This document shows positions 18,972 to 28,052 of a stretch of 64,000 nucleotides of DNA, piece by piece (positions within the stretch are counted from its first letter, which is position 1; the number at the start of each line of letters is the position of its first letter). The notes beneath the pieces were generated by a model. It worked only from the letters and a program-made list of their open reading frames with translations. It did not search any database and was not told where the DNA came from. The DNA is taken from positions 1 through 64,000 of the forward strand of contig NZ_JXLE01000007.1 in the NCBI RefSeq assembly GCF_001886265.1, in the 5' to 3' direction. Source of the stretch: Enterococcus thailandicus (GTDB taxonomy: Bacteria; Bacillota; Bacilli; Lactobacillales; Enterococcaceae). A program made the translations under genes and the position numbers.

Positions 18972-19595
18972 ATGGATAAAATTGAATGGCGTAAAGCTGA
19001 ACCAGGCTATCGGGTAACAAAAAAACCACAGATTTTAGAATTGCCTGAACAAAATTTTTTCACAATTAAAGGTGTAGGAGATCCAAACCAAGAAGATTTC
19101 CAACGACGTATTGGGACATTGTATCCAGTGAGTTATGCAATTAAAATGTCACCGAAAAATAATTGGAACATTCCTGGTTATCAACCCTATACTGTCTATC
19201 CATTAGAAGGTCAATGGGGATTACAAGAAAAGTATTTGCAGGAAAAAGTGATGCTAAAAGACCATTTTGCTTATCAATTGATGATTAAACAACCTGATTT
19301 CGTGACACCAGAGATTGCCCAGCTTGCAATTGAGCGTTCGGCAAAAAAAATTCCCGAAGATTTGCTTACACAATTACAATTCGAGGTGATTGAAGAAGGG
19401 GTAGTTGGACAAATTTTACACATTGGTTCTTATGATGAAGAGCAGGAGAGTTTTGAAAAATTAACCGCTTTTCTTGAAGAAGAAGGCTATTATCGAGTAT
19501 CCAAAGAGCATAAAGAAATCTATCTAAGTGATCCTAGAAGAGTGGCACCAGAAAAACGAAAAACAATTTTACGTGTGCGCATTGCAAAAAAATAG
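18972..19595 (+). CDS. GyrI-like small-molecule-binding domain protein
   Basis: A 207-residue cytoplasmic protein of the GyrI-like/SOUL superfamily; the N-terminal block QILELPEQNFFTIKGVGDPN and the C-terminal block GQILHIGSYDEEQESFEKL are typical. Family members bind varied hydrophobic or cationic drugs, either alone or as the effector domain of regulators. No DNA-binding domain is present. It is divergent from an MFS exporter, which suggests a shared link to toxic compounds. GTAGGAG precedes the ATG. Confidence 0.82.
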   Translation: MDKIEWRKAEPGYRVTKKPQILELPEQNFFTIKGVGDPNQEDFQRRIGTLYPVSYAIKMSPKNNWNIPGYQPYTVYPLEGQWGLQEKYLQEKVMLKDHFAYQLMIKQPDFVTPEIAQLAIERSAKKIPEDLLTQLQFEVIEEGVVGQILHIGSYDEEQESFEKLTAFLEEEGYYRVSKEHKEIYLSDPRRVAPEKRKTILRVRIAKK

Positions 19596-19677
19596 GCGAA
19601 TCAGAAGTAATTTCTAAAGTAAACACGCAAATGATTGAGTAAGTTTGTTATAATTATGGATGAGAGAGGTGTCCAGG

Positions 19678-20133
19678 ATGAAAAAAAGTCAACGACAGGC
19701 ATTGATTCGCCAAATAATTACAGAATATCCAATTAGCACGCAAGAAGAGTTGCGTGCACGATTAGAGGAATCGGGTGTTAGTGCAACTCAAGCAACAATT
19801 TCTCGTGATATTCGTGAAATGAAAGTGATTAAGGTTCAAGACGAAGAGCAACGTGTTCGTTATTCTCTTTTTAGTCAACCATCCGTTTCGTTAAATGAGC
19901 AACGTTTGCGCTCTGCCGTTAAGCGAGAAGTTTTACGAATTGAGACAGTCCAATTTATGGTTGTTGTGTTAACTGAAAAAAATGGAGCAGATGTGGTAAC
20001 AAACTGGTTGGATGAAGTTGCTTATCCAGAAGTTGCAGCGACAATTGCAGGCTTTGATACATTTATCGTCGTTTGTCGTTCAGAAAGTGAAGCACAAGCA
20101 TTCGCCGAAAAATTAGAAAGTATGCGCGAATAA
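19678..20133 (+). CDS. ArgR-family transcriptional regulator
   Basis: A 151-residue regulator. The N-terminal winged helix contains ATQATISRDIREM (recognition helix, residues ~39-51), and the C-terminal oligomerisation domain ends with the arginine-binding region AATIAGFDTFIVVCRS. The ATG at 19678 was chosen because AGAGAGGTG precedes it. Enterococci often carry several ArgR paralogues controlling arginine catabolism or synthesis; no arginine genes lie in this window, so the target is unknown. Confidence 0.88.
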   Translation: MKKSQRQALIRQIITEYPISTQEELRARLEESGVSATQATISRDIREMKVIKVQDEEQRVRYSLFSQPSVSLNEQRLRSAVKREVLRIETVQFMVVVLTEKNGADVVTNWLDEVAYPEVAATIAGFDTFIVVCRSESEAQAFAEKLESMRE

Positions 20134-20349
20134 CGCCAAAGCCAAATAATAAGTAGTAGTAATAGCTAGAACCGTTTTTGACACAAAGATTGTGAGCTTG
20201 AATTTTTGGTAGTTATTTGCAGGACTTATTTATGAAAGCGTTCTAAAAGTGGTCTTGAGTGGCTGGAAGATCTATCTGAGTTAGGGCAAGAAAGAAGTCA
20301 AAAGGTGGGGAAGTTTGTTCGTTTTCTGGTAATGGAGGAGGAGGAAAAA

Positions 20350-20556
20350 ATGATGACGGGTATGATTATTTTTTTGACTGTGTTGGTGTATGGAGTAAAT
20401 TTTTTAGTATATATGTATCTTAAAATCAATAAAATTAAGGATTATCTAGAAAAATTAGCTATTTATTTTGGAACAAACATGACGTTGTTATTTACAAGTG
20501 GTATTTTTATGTTTTTTGGTAAACTAGTTGAAGATGGCATTTTAGCATTTGAATGA
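20350..20556 (+). CDS. Small membrane protein (68 aa)
   Basis: Two hydrophobic helices (IIFLTVLVYGVNFLVYMYL and NMTLLFTSGIFMFFG) are joined by a short basic loop. The start ATG at 20350 has an unusually long purine stretch, GGAGGAGGAGG, just before it. No family is recognised. The preceding 215 bp hold no gene or terminator that I can support. Confidence 0.6.
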   Translation: MMTGMIIFLTVLVYGVNFLVYMYLKINKIKDYLEKLAIYFGTNMTLLFTSGIFMFFGKLVEDGILAFE

Positions 20557-20630
20557 GCAGATTCTTTGAATAAACGTCTCCAATAGGCTTACACTAGAAG
20601 TGTAGTAAGAAAGTCGAAAGGAGTAGTACA

Positions 20631-21032
20631 ATGAAAAAATTATACGAAACAGCGATGATTAACCATGGTGGGCGAGAAGGCTCAGTCGAAGCACCAAATG
20701 GTTCAATGCACATGAAGATCACACCACCAGGAATCCATGCGGAGGGAACAAATCCTGAACAATTATTTGCAGCGGGATATGCTTCATGTTTTAATGGTGC
20801 ATTACAGCACATGGTCAAAGAAGCAGGCTTAGATGCTGATTCAACAGTTAAAGCACGCGTTTCACTTTACACATTAGATGATGGTGGCTACCAAATTGGT
20901 GTTGTTCTAGAAGCTCATGTGGAAGGTGTTAGTGAAGAAGAAGCACGAAAATTAGTTGATGATGCACATGAATTTTGCCCTTATTCAAAAGCAACTAAGG
21001 GAAATATCGAAGTACAAGTAGACCTTGTTTAA
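20631..21032 (+). CDS. ohr: Organic hydroperoxide resistance protein (Ohr/OsmC family)
   Basis: A 133-residue thiol peroxidase. The two redox cysteines are in YASCFNGAL (near residue 50) and EFCPYSKAT (near residue 116), the Ohr arrangement, and the catalytic Arg region lies in the N-terminal third. It detoxifies organic hydroperoxides using lipoylated partners. No OhrR-type repressor is adjacent. AAAGGAG precedes the ATG and a terminator follows. Confidence 0.93.
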   Translation: MKKLYETAMINHGGREGSVEAPNGSMHMKITPPGIHAEGTNPEQLFAAGYASCFNGALQHMVKEAGLDADSTVKARVSLYTLDDGGYQIGVVLEAHVEGVSEEEARKLVDDAHEFCPYSKATKGNIEVQVDLV

Positions 21033-21056
21033 TAGTATTAATGAAAGAATATTTGA

Positions 21057-21098
21057 ACGTAAGAGCTGACTTAGCTGTCAGTTTTTACGTTTTTTTGT
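21057..21098 (+). terminator. Terminator of ohr
   Basis: ACGTAA and CTGAC pair with GTCAG and TTACGT, followed by seven T. Confidence 0.85.
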
Positions 21099-21212
21099 TT
21101 TTTAATCGTTCAAACATTTATAATCAATTATAAAGAAACGGAAACCACAGTTGTCATGGGCTGTGGGGTTTGCTATTGTAGATGCAAGAAGAGAAAGTGG
21201 GAGGATTAGTCG

Positions 21213-21887
21213 ATGGCAAAAATCATGGTAGTCGAAGACGAAGAAGTCATTCGTCAGCTAATTATGGAAGAGTTAGAAAAGTGGCAATTTGAAACGTTTG
21301 GAACAACTGATTTTAATCAAGTTTTTTCGGATTTTGAAGAAGAAGCACCGCAATTAGTTTTATTAGATATCAATCTTCCAGTTTTCGATGGTTATTACTG
21401 GTGTCAAAAAATTCGCGAAGTATCAAAAGTACCAATTATTTTTATCTCAAGCCGTAATACGAATATGGATATGATTATGGCAATGAATATGGGAGCAGAT
21501 GATTTTGTAACCAAACCATTTCAAGTGGACGTGTTGATTGCTAAGATCAACGCGCTATTGCGTCGATCTTACAATTATACGGAGCTGTCTAGTGAAATGA
21601 TGAGTCATAATGGCATCACGTTAAACGTTGATAATGGCAGTATGGAAATTGACGGAGAAATCATTGATCTAAGTAAAAATGAATATCGATTATTATTTAT
21701 TTTAATGAAGCAACATGGGAAAATTTTAAGTCGTGAAAAGTTATTGCGCGCTTTGTGGGATGATGAACGTTTTGTTGATGACAATACGTTGACCGTGAAT
21801 ATCAATCGCTTGCGAAGAAAAATCGAACAAGCCGGAATCATGGGCTACATTGAAACAAAAGTTGGACAAGGATATATTGTTCCTTAG
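21213..21887 (+). CDS. OmpR-family response regulator (BceR-like)
   Basis: A 224-residue regulator. The receiver domain has acidic residues VEDEE, phosphoacceptor Asp in LVLLDINLP (near residue 52) and Lys in FVTKPFQ. The C-terminal winged helix spans residues ~125-224 (LSKNEYRLLFILMKQHGKILSRE). The sequence resembles BceR-type regulators of cell-envelope stress and antimicrobial peptide resistance. It is 19 bp upstream of its kinase, and no BceAB-type transporter is adjacent. Confidence 0.92.
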   Translation: MAKIMVVEDEEVIRQLIMEELEKWQFETFGTTDFNQVFSDFEEEAPQLVLLDINLPVFDGYYWCQKIREVSKVPIIFISSRNTNMDMIMAMNMGADDFVTKPFQVDVLIAKINALLRRSYNYTELSSEMMSHNGITLNVDNGSMEIDGEIIDLSKNEYRLLFILMKQHGKILSREKLLRALWDDERFVDDNTLTVNINRLRRKIEQAGIMGYIETKVGQGYIVP

Positions 21888-21906
21888 AAAGGGCGGACAA
21901 TAGCCA

Positions 21907-22932
21907 ATGAATTTTTTTAGGTATTTAAAAGATCAATGGTCTTTAATTTTAGGCTGGCTTTTTTTCATGATATTGACAGCTTTCGTTATGTGGTTAGCGC
22001 CTAATATCGTAGTTGATTGGGAAACGATTGCTTATCTGACTGTTATCCAAAGTGTTTTTTTAGCATTTTATTTATTAGGTGGTTACCTCGGAAAACGTCG
22101 CTGGTGGGCACATTTGGCAAACGTGAAAGAACATTCTCCTTTGCAAAGTTACTTAGAGGGCGGTCATACGGAAGAAGAGAAGCTAGTTGAAGAATATATC
22201 AATCAACTGATTCGAGAACATCAAGAACTGATGCAGCAAGCAATCAGTAATCAACAGGATCAAAAAGATTACATTGATTCATGGGTGCATGAAATCAAAG
22301 TGCCTTTAGCAGCTTCAGAATTGTTGGTGCGTTCGGTTGAATTTGATATTGATGATAAAAAGTATATGTTATTAGAAAATGAGCTGTCAAAAATTGATGA
22401 GTATGTTGAGCAAGTGTTATACTACGCACGCTTAGATAGTTTTTCGAGAGATTATTTAATCCAAGAGTATAGCTTGAAAGGAATTATCCAACCTGTGATT
22501 CGCAGTCAAGCCAATTATTTTATTCAAAAACAAATCCGTTATGAGATTATTGGCGAGGATGCCGTGGTATTAACCGATGCGAAATGGGTTGCATTTATTT
22601 TCAAACAATTATTAAGTAATGCAATCAAATACACACCAAATCATGGAGAAATCATGATTTTAATCGAAACAACGGCTCAGGGAGTAACTTTAGCGGTGAA
22701 AGATTCTGGAATTGGTATCCCTACTGAAGATGTAAAACGAATTTTTGACAAGGGCTTCACAGGTGTCAATGGCCGCTTGACGCAGCAGCATTCAACAGGT
22801 TTAGGTCTGTATTTAGCAAAGAATCTGGCAGAAAAATTAGGTCTGAAATTAACCGCGGATTCAATCCAAAATCATGGTACAACGATGACTATTTTATTTC
22901 CAACCTTAAATTTCTACAATGAAGAACGTTAG
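21907..22932 (+). CDS. Intramembrane-sensing histidine kinase (BceS-like)
   Basis: A 341-residue kinase with two membrane helices near residues 12-60 and almost no extracellular loop, as in intramembrane-sensing kinases. The phosphorylated His is in DSWVHEIKVPLAA, and the ATPase has N-box LLSNAIKYTPNH, G1 DSGIGIP and G2 HSTGLGLYLAKN. Such kinases usually sense through a BceAB-type ABC transporter, which must be elsewhere. Family members in enterococci respond to bacitracin or chlorhexidine; the signal here is not visible. Confidence 0.92.
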   Translation: MNFFRYLKDQWSLILGWLFFMILTAFVMWLAPNIVVDWETIAYLTVIQSVFLAFYLLGGYLGKRRWWAHLANVKEHSPLQSYLEGGHTEEEKLVEEYINQLIREHQELMQQAISNQQDQKDYIDSWVHEIKVPLAASELLVRSVEFDIDDKKYMLLENELSKIDEYVEQVLYYARLDSFSRDYLIQEYSLKGIIQPVIRSQANYFIQKQIRYEIIGEDAVVLTDAKWVAFIFKQLLSNAIKYTPNHGEIMILIETTAQGVTLAVKDSGIGIPTEDVKRIFDKGFTGVNGRLTQQHSTGLGLYLAKNLAEKLGLKLTADSIQNHGTTMTILFPTLNFYNEER

Positions 22933-23020
22933 AAAATCGTTAGAAAAGAAAAAATTTGCTTGTGTTGTTAACGTTTTCCCTGATAAGTTTCTTTACATGT
23001 GAAATAAAAGGAGAAAAGTT

Positions 23021-23887
23021 ATGGAAATATTAATAGCATTAATCCCTATGCTTGCTTGGGGAAGTATCGGCTTAGTCAGCGGAAAAATTGGTGGCGATGC
23101 CAATCAACAAACTTTAGGAATGACCATAGGTGCATTCTTGTTTTCTTTAGTCTTATTTTTTGTAGTAAATCCAGTAATTACCCCTTGGATTTTCTTGATC
23201 GGATTTTTATCTGGTTTAGCGTGGAGCGTTGGTCAAAACGGTCAATTCCATGGAATGAAATTTATGGGTGTATCTGTTGGCTTGCCATTATCAACTGGTT
23301 TTCAATTGATTTTGAATACGATTGCGGGCGCGGTGTTCTTCCATGAATGGACGCAAACAAAAGATTTTATTTACGGTTTTATTGCTTTAGCGTTACTTGT
23401 AAGCGGTGCTTATTTGACTGCCCGCCAAGATGAGGACGGAAAAGTAAACACGGATAATAAAATGCTTGATTTTGGAAAGGGTTTTAGAGCATTAATCTAT
23501 TCAACATTAGGTTATGGCGTCTACACGATTATCATTACTTGGGCACATCTTGACGCATGGTCAATTATCTTGCCACAAAGTGTTGGGATGATTTTAGGTG
23601 CAAGTTTCTTTGCCTTTAAAAAAGTTAAAATCGATCAATTTGTTTGGAAAAACATGATTTCTGGCTTACTTTGGGGAATCGGTAATATTTGTATGTTGTT
23701 AACAGTTAAATCACTAGGCTTAGCAGTAGGGTTTTCTTTATCACAAATGGGAATCATCATCTCAACTTTAGGTGGTATTTTCATTTTAGGCGAACACAAA
23801 ACCAAAAAAGAAATGGTTTACGTGATTGTTGGTTGCCTTCTAGTCATTTTAGGTGGTATCCTTTTAGGGTATATGAAAACAGTTTAA
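23021..23887 (+). CDS. GRP-family sugar transporter (GlcU/RbsU-like)
   Basis: A 288-residue protein with ten hydrophobic helices typical of the glucose/ribose permease family in the drug/metabolite transporter superfamily, proton-coupled uptake of glucose or ribose. The family blocks MLAWGSIGLVSGKIGG and GLAWSVGQNGQFHGM are present. AAAGGAG precedes the ATG. The sugar cannot be settled from sequence. It lies between the two-component genes and an APC permease. Confidence 0.85.
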   Translation: MEILIALIPMLAWGSIGLVSGKIGGDANQQTLGMTIGAFLFSLVLFFVVNPVITPWIFLIGFLSGLAWSVGQNGQFHGMKFMGVSVGLPLSTGFQLILNTIAGAVFFHEWTQTKDFIYGFIALALLVSGAYLTARQDEDGKVNTDNKMLDFGKGFRALIYSTLGYGVYTIIITWAHLDAWSIILPQSVGMILGASFFAFKKVKIDQFVWKNMISGLLWGIGNICMLLTVKSLGLAVGFSLSQMGIIISTLGGIFILGEHKTKKEMVYVIVGCLLVILGGILLGYMKTV

Positions 23888-23923
23888 TTACTGTTTTCCA
23901 ACCTAAAATGGGGAGGAACTTCA

Positions 23924-25309
23924 ATGGATTTATTTCGTAAGAAAAAGATCGAGCTCAATCAAACGAGTGGTATGAAAAAAGAATTAAAAACAACGGATTT
24001 GATTATGCTAGGTATTGGTGCAATCATCGGAACCGGAATATTTGTAGTGACAGGAGTTGCGGCCAATCAAAATGCAGGCCCAGCACTGTCACTTTCGTTC
24101 GTTCTAGCGGCAGTTGTTGTTATTCTATCAGGACTAAGTTTTGCTGAATTTGCATCACGCGTACCAATACTTGGTGGGCCATATGCGTATCTGTACGTCG
24201 TATTTGGGGAATTCATTGCATGGTTGACTGGTTGGTTGCTGATAGGCGAATTTTTACTAGCTGTATCATCAGTTGCATCTGGTTGGTCTGGATATGTTCA
24301 AGGATTTTTGGCTAGTCTGGGTGTGGAATTACCGACAGCATTAACCGGAGGATATAATCCTGGAAAGGGTACGTATCTGGATCTAATTGCGATCTTAGTT
24401 GTCGTGTTTGTAACTTATATCGTTTCATTGGAAGCAAAGAAAGCTTTGCGTTTAAATAATGTAATGGTATTTGTTAAATTTGGAATTATTGCTTTATTTA
24501 TTGTTGTAGGAATCTTTTTTGTAAAACCTGCAAATTGGACACCGTTTACGCCATTTGGTTTTTCAGGTGTGTTAGATGGGGCGGCACTAGTCTTTTTTGC
24601 CTTTCTAGGTTTTGATGCGGTAGCAATGGCAGCTGAGGAAGTGAAAAATCCACAAAAAGATGTTCCAAGAGGAATTATTGGTTCGATTTTAATTGCGACA
24701 GTTTTATACATTGTAGTGACGTTGATTTTAACAGGAATTGTACCATTTACAGAATTAGGTGTGAGTGATCCAGTAGCGTTTGCGATGCGTTATGTAGGCC
24801 ATGATACAGTCGGGGCAATTATTGCAGTCGGAGCGATACTGACGTTATTAACAGTGACGATTTCAATGATGTATTCTTTAGCCAGATTGTTATTTGCGAT
24901 TAGTAAAGATGGTTTGTTGCCAAAATACATGACGGAGATTGACGAAAAACATCGGACACCTAAAAAAGCAACTTATACAGCCGGTGTGGTAGCAGTCTTT
25001 TTTGCTGGGGCATTTCCACTTGATATTTTAGCTGAATTAACTAATATCACTGCGTTAACTTACTTGATTCTGGTAAGTTTAGGATTGTTGAAATTAAGAA
25101 AGCAATTTGGTCAACCAAAAGCGGGAGAATTCAAAGTGCCGTTTGTACCAGTTCTACCGGTGATTTCTATTTTGACTTGTGTGGTATTGATGTTACGTTT
25201 ACAGGCGATTACGTGGATCGTTTTTGCAATCGTTATGGTGATTGGCTTGCTTATCTACTTTACTTACGGGTATAAAAATAGCGTTATGAATCAACAACAA
25301 GGCGAGTAA
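23924..25309 (+). CDS. APC-family amino acid permease (YfnA/CAT-like)
   Basis: A 461-residue transporter with 12 membrane segments. The N-terminal block LGIGAIIGTGIFVVTGV and VFFAFLGFDAVAMAAEEVKNPQ are diagnostic for the cationic amino acid transporter subgroup of APC permeases. Substrate unknown. GGGGAGG precedes the ATG. It starts 36 bp after the sugar transporter and ends at a strong terminator, so the two may be co-transcribed. Confidence 0.88.
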   Translation: MDLFRKKKIELNQTSGMKKELKTTDLIMLGIGAIIGTGIFVVTGVAANQNAGPALSLSFVLAAVVVILSGLSFAEFASRVPILGGPYAYLYVVFGEFIAWLTGWLLIGEFLLAVSSVASGWSGYVQGFLASLGVELPTALTGGYNPGKGTYLDLIAILVVVFVTYIVSLEAKKALRLNNVMVFVKFGIIALFIVVGIFFVKPANWTPFTPFGFSGVLDGAALVFFAFLGFDAVAMAAEEVKNPQKDVPRGIIGSILIATVLYIVVTLILTGIVPFTELGVSDPVAFAMRYVGHDTVGAIIAVGAILTLLTVTISMMYSLARLLFAISKDGLLPKYMTEIDEKHRTPKKATYTAGVVAVFFAGAFPLDILAELTNITALTYLILVSLGLLKLRKQFGQPKAGEFKVPFVPVLPVISILTCVVLMLRLQAITWIVFAIVMVIGLLIYFTYGYKNSVMNQQQGE

Positions 25310-25330
25310 TAATTGAATAAATGACAATGA

Positions 25331-25371
25331 AAAAGGGGTTGTGACAATGATTTTGTCACAACCCTTTTTTT
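25331..25371 (+). terminator. Terminator after the APC permease
   Basis: GGGTTGTGACA pairs with TGTCACAACCC and is followed by seven T. Its stem shares the GGTTGTG string that delimits the nearby repeat units, which may be coincidence. Confidence 0.9.
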
Positions 25372-25422
25372 CAAAGAAATGGTGTTTCAGAAGTAATTCT
25401 GGGCTTATTTATTGATGCTAAT

Positions 25423-25800
25423 GGAGCCACAACCTCTATTCACGGTGTTCCCCAAGCAACTCCTCGAAATAATCTGTAACTGACCAAAAATATGAAAAGC
25501 TATTTTTGCCAGTTACTTTTTATTTTTCGGAGCTGACCGCTTGGAGCCACAACCTTTATCCACGGTGTTCCCCAAGCAACTCCTCGAAATAATCTGTAGC
25601 TGACCAAAAATATGAAAAGCTATTTTGCCAGTTGCTTTTTATTTTTCGGAGCTGACCGCTTGGAGCCACAACCTTTATCCACGGTGTTCCCAAGGCAGCT
25701 TCTTCGGCAATAAGTCCTTCTTTCATAAAAACATGAGGAACTGTTTTTAGAAAGAAATTCTTATTGCTTGAAGCTAAACGCCTTGTGCCACAACCTTTTT
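25423..25800 (-). repeat. Intergenic repeat cluster 1 (three ~120-bp units)
   Basis: Read on the minus strand, units are delimited by GGTTGTGGC at 25795, 25673, 25554 and 25434, a spacing of 119-122 bp. The first unit (type A) has the core CAATAAG...TTATTG. The next two (type B) are tandem copies, 25441-25560 and 25561-25679, differing at about three positions. Each unit folds into one long imperfect hairpin (CCAAGC with GCTTGG outside, CGAAAAATAA with TTATTTCG inside). The cluster begins eight bases past the telA stop codon. Related clusters lie at 30181 and 50851. Confidence 0.88.
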
Positions 25801-25807
25801 AGTCACT

Positions 25808-27007
25808 TTATTGTGTTAAATCAAGTAATTTTTGTTTCAAGTCTTCTTCCATATTTGATAGTTCAAGTTCTGCATGGCGACGTTTTTCTTTACCTTCTTG
25901 TTGGATACGTAAAGTTTCTTGGATTGTTTCAACGAGATCATTTTGTGTTTTTTGTAGTGTTTCGATGTCCACAATTCCTCGTTCGTTTTCTTTCGCCGTT
26001 TCAATAGCAGAAATTTTCAACATTTCTGAGTTTTTCTTCAGCAAGTCATTGGTTGTTTCAGAAACTTGACGTTGCGCAGTGACCGCATCTTTTTGACGAA
26101 GCAACGTCAACGCAATGACAACTTGGTTTTTCCATAAAGGAATCGCTGTCGCAACCGAAGCTTGAATTTTTTCTGCTAGTGCTTGGTTGGTATTCTGAAT
26201 CAGCCGAATTTGTGGTGCTTGTTGAATCGTGATTTGTCTTGCTAAACGTAAATCGTGGGTACGCTTATCTAAACGATCTAAAAATTGGGTGTAGTCGTTA
26301 GCAATTTGGACATCCATTTGATCGCCGGTTTCTTCTGCTTTCTTCATTGCTTCAGGAATAGTCGTTGTTTGTAACTCTTCCATTTTTAGTTCCCCAGCGG
26401 CAATATAAATGTTTAGCGCATCAAAATAGTCTTTATTTTTTTGATAAAGCTGTTCAAGCATTAAATTATCTTTTAGTAGGCCATCTTTTTCTTTATCTAA
26501 TTTAACAGCAATTTTGTCGATTTGTGCACCAATTTTTTGGTATTTTGCAGTTACTTCATAAATAGATTGCTTTACTTTACCAAAAACACGTTGGAAAATA
26601 TTTCCTTCACCAGCGCGTAGCTCATCTGGATTTGCTTCTTGTAAACGATACATCAATTCTGTTAAAGAATCCCCAACTGGTCCAATGTCTTGTACTTGTA
26701 CATGATTCAGCATTGATTGTGAAAATTCACTTAGTTTGGTTTGCGCAGCAGAGCCATAACTGATGACTGATTGTGCATCGGTGGCATCAATCTTTCCAGC
26801 TAGTTGTTTTGCTTGTTCCTGGCGTTCTGGGGGTAATTTATCAATCAAGCGTGTTGCGACTTGTTGCTCTTGTAAAGCATTGATTTCTGCTTGTTGCGTT
26901 TGAGTTAATGTATCTGTCGGTGTTGAAAAAGGATTGTTTAATAGGTCATCTAACGTACTATCTACAGGTGTAACATTTTTTAGTTCATTTGGCTTGTTAT
27001 TGTCCAT
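25808..27007 (-). CDS. Toxic anion resistance protein, TelA family
   Basis: A 399-residue soluble, mostly helical protein with long coiled-coil stretches (for example the region of residues 130-270) and the TelA/KlaA signature toward the C-terminus ([27 protein letters not shown]). Named for tellurite resistance; its biochemical role is unclear, with links to cell-envelope stress. It is paired with the upstream xpaC-like gene on the same strand, a widely conserved pair in Firmicutes. A GGAGG lies before the ATG. A strong hairpin lies between the two genes. Confidence 0.9.
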   Translation of the reverse strand: MDNNKPNELKNVTPVDSTLDDLLNNPFSTPTDTLTQTQQAEINALQEQQVATRLIDKLPPERQEQAKQLAGKIDATDAQSVISYGSAAQTKLSEFSQSMLNHVQVQDIGPVGDSLTELMYRLQEANPDELRAGEGNIFQRVFGKVKQSIYEVTAKYQKIGAQIDKIAVKLDKEKDGLLKDNLMLEQLYQKNKDYFDALNIYIAAGELKMEELQTTTIPEAMKKAEETGDQMDVQIANDYTQFLDRLDKRTHDLRLARQITIQQAPQIRLIQNTNQALAEKIQASVATAIPLWKNQVVIALTLLRQKDAVTAQRQVSETTNDLLKKNSEMLKISAIETAKENERGIVDIETLQKTQNDLVETIQETLRIQQEGKEKRRHAELELSNMEEDLKQKLLDLTQ

Positions 27008-27067
27008 CTGAGTTCCTCCTTAGGGCTTGTGGTAAATGGTATAAAAAATCCGAGAGACGGAAATTGA

Positions 27068-27132
27068 CAGCTAAGTTTGAAAATAACTCGAAGCACACCG
27101 AAAAAGCGGCAACTGCTTCGAGTCATTAGCTG
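27068..27132 (-). promoter_or_regulatory. Strong nested hairpin between xpaC and telA
   Basis: CAGCTAA pairs with TTAGCTG outside, and ACTCGAAGCA pairs perfectly with TGCTTCGAGT inside. No T-run follows closely on the minus strand, so it is probably an RNA processing or stability element within the operon rather than a terminator. Confidence 0.6.
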
Positions 27133-27156
27133 ACTATTCGAGTGACTCAGAAAAGA

Positions 27157-27816
27157 TTAGTCTTCTTCTCTTCTATTATCACGTTTTAAGTTTTGTTTCG
27201 CAACTGATATCTCTAAATCTAGGTCATCTAAATCATCTGATACAAATTGTTGATAGTCTTGCGCAATCAAGCTAGCAACCTGATCGATGATCTGCGCACT
27301 TTCTTCTAATTTTGCATAAGTCTGCTTATTTTTGATTTCATGATTATTAATTTCGATATATTTATCCGTCAAATCAATGAGGTTTGGCAGATGTGTATAA
27401 AGAAAGTGACTAGCATCATGTAAGCGATGTGGCTCTTTGACCAATTCTTTAAAGAGTGCTTTGGCTGCTTTGACGGTGTCGTGACGTAGGTCAATTGCTT
27501 TAAGTTTTGCTGTTTGATTTAAGTTTACTTGAAGTCGATTGATTTGCGTTTTTGTGTGATTCATTGTTTCTCGAAAAAAATTAATTTCGCTTGGCGTCAT
27601 ACCAACTTCTGTATAGTGAACTTTTAAATCATCTGATAGTTCAGGAATTTCTTTTGAACGTTTTTTATTTTTTCCAGAACCAAATAGCTTCCATAAGACC
27701 AATAAAATTCCGGCTAAAATGATTGAGCTACTAATTAGCGAAGAATCTCCGCTGCTTGAAACAAATAGCAGAATTAGTCCGATTCCTAAAATCCATGGCC
27801 ATTTTCGTTTTTTCAT
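27157..27816 (-). CDS. XpaC-like membrane protein (5-bromo-4-chloroindolyl phosphate hydrolysis family)
   Basis: A 219-residue protein with two hydrophobic helices near the N-terminus (WILGIGLILLFVSSS, SIILAGILLVLWKLFG), a short basic stretch, and a soluble helical domain. The family name comes from a screening phenotype in Bacillus and the real function is unknown. Conserved pairing with telA suggests a membrane partner for the TelA protein. First gene of the minus-strand operon. Confidence 0.85.
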   Translation of the reverse strand: MKKRKWPWILGIGLILLFVSSSGDSSLISSSIILAGILLVLWKLFGSGKNKKRSKEIPELSDDLKVHYTEVGMTPSEINFFRETMNHTKTQINRLQVNLNQTAKLKAIDLRHDTVKAAKALFKELVKEPHRLHDASHFLYTHLPNLIDLTDKYIEINNHEIKNKQTYAKLEESAQIIDQVASLIAQDYQQFVSDDLDDLDLEISVAKQNLKRDNRREED

Positions 27817-28052
27817 AATATGCCCTCCAGATTATTCTTTCCATTGAGTATCTATCGATGTTTCGATTTATTTCCCGTTTACATCTTTTATTTTAGCATA
27901 TCCAGCTTAAGAAAGAGTATCGGGCTAAGGATGGATTTTCATATTTTAGGAAAATTCTAAGGTTTTTCTATGGTAAACTAGTAAGGAGTTTCTAGGAAAA
28001 TTGAAAAAATAAAAAAAAGCAGTTATTATTACAAAAGAAAGCAGGAAACAGG

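Noticed and set aside
20231-20245. cre-like ATGAAAGCGTTCTAA
   Set aside because: One mismatch at a conserved base and no carbon-metabolism gene directly downstream.
22966-22979. cre-like site TGTTAACGTTTTCC before the sugar transporter
   Set aside because: Two mismatches to the catabolite-response consensus, so it was not listed as a site.
25381-25800. CRISPR-like array
   Set aside because: The repeats are ~120 bp hairpins without unique spacers, and no cas genes are present.
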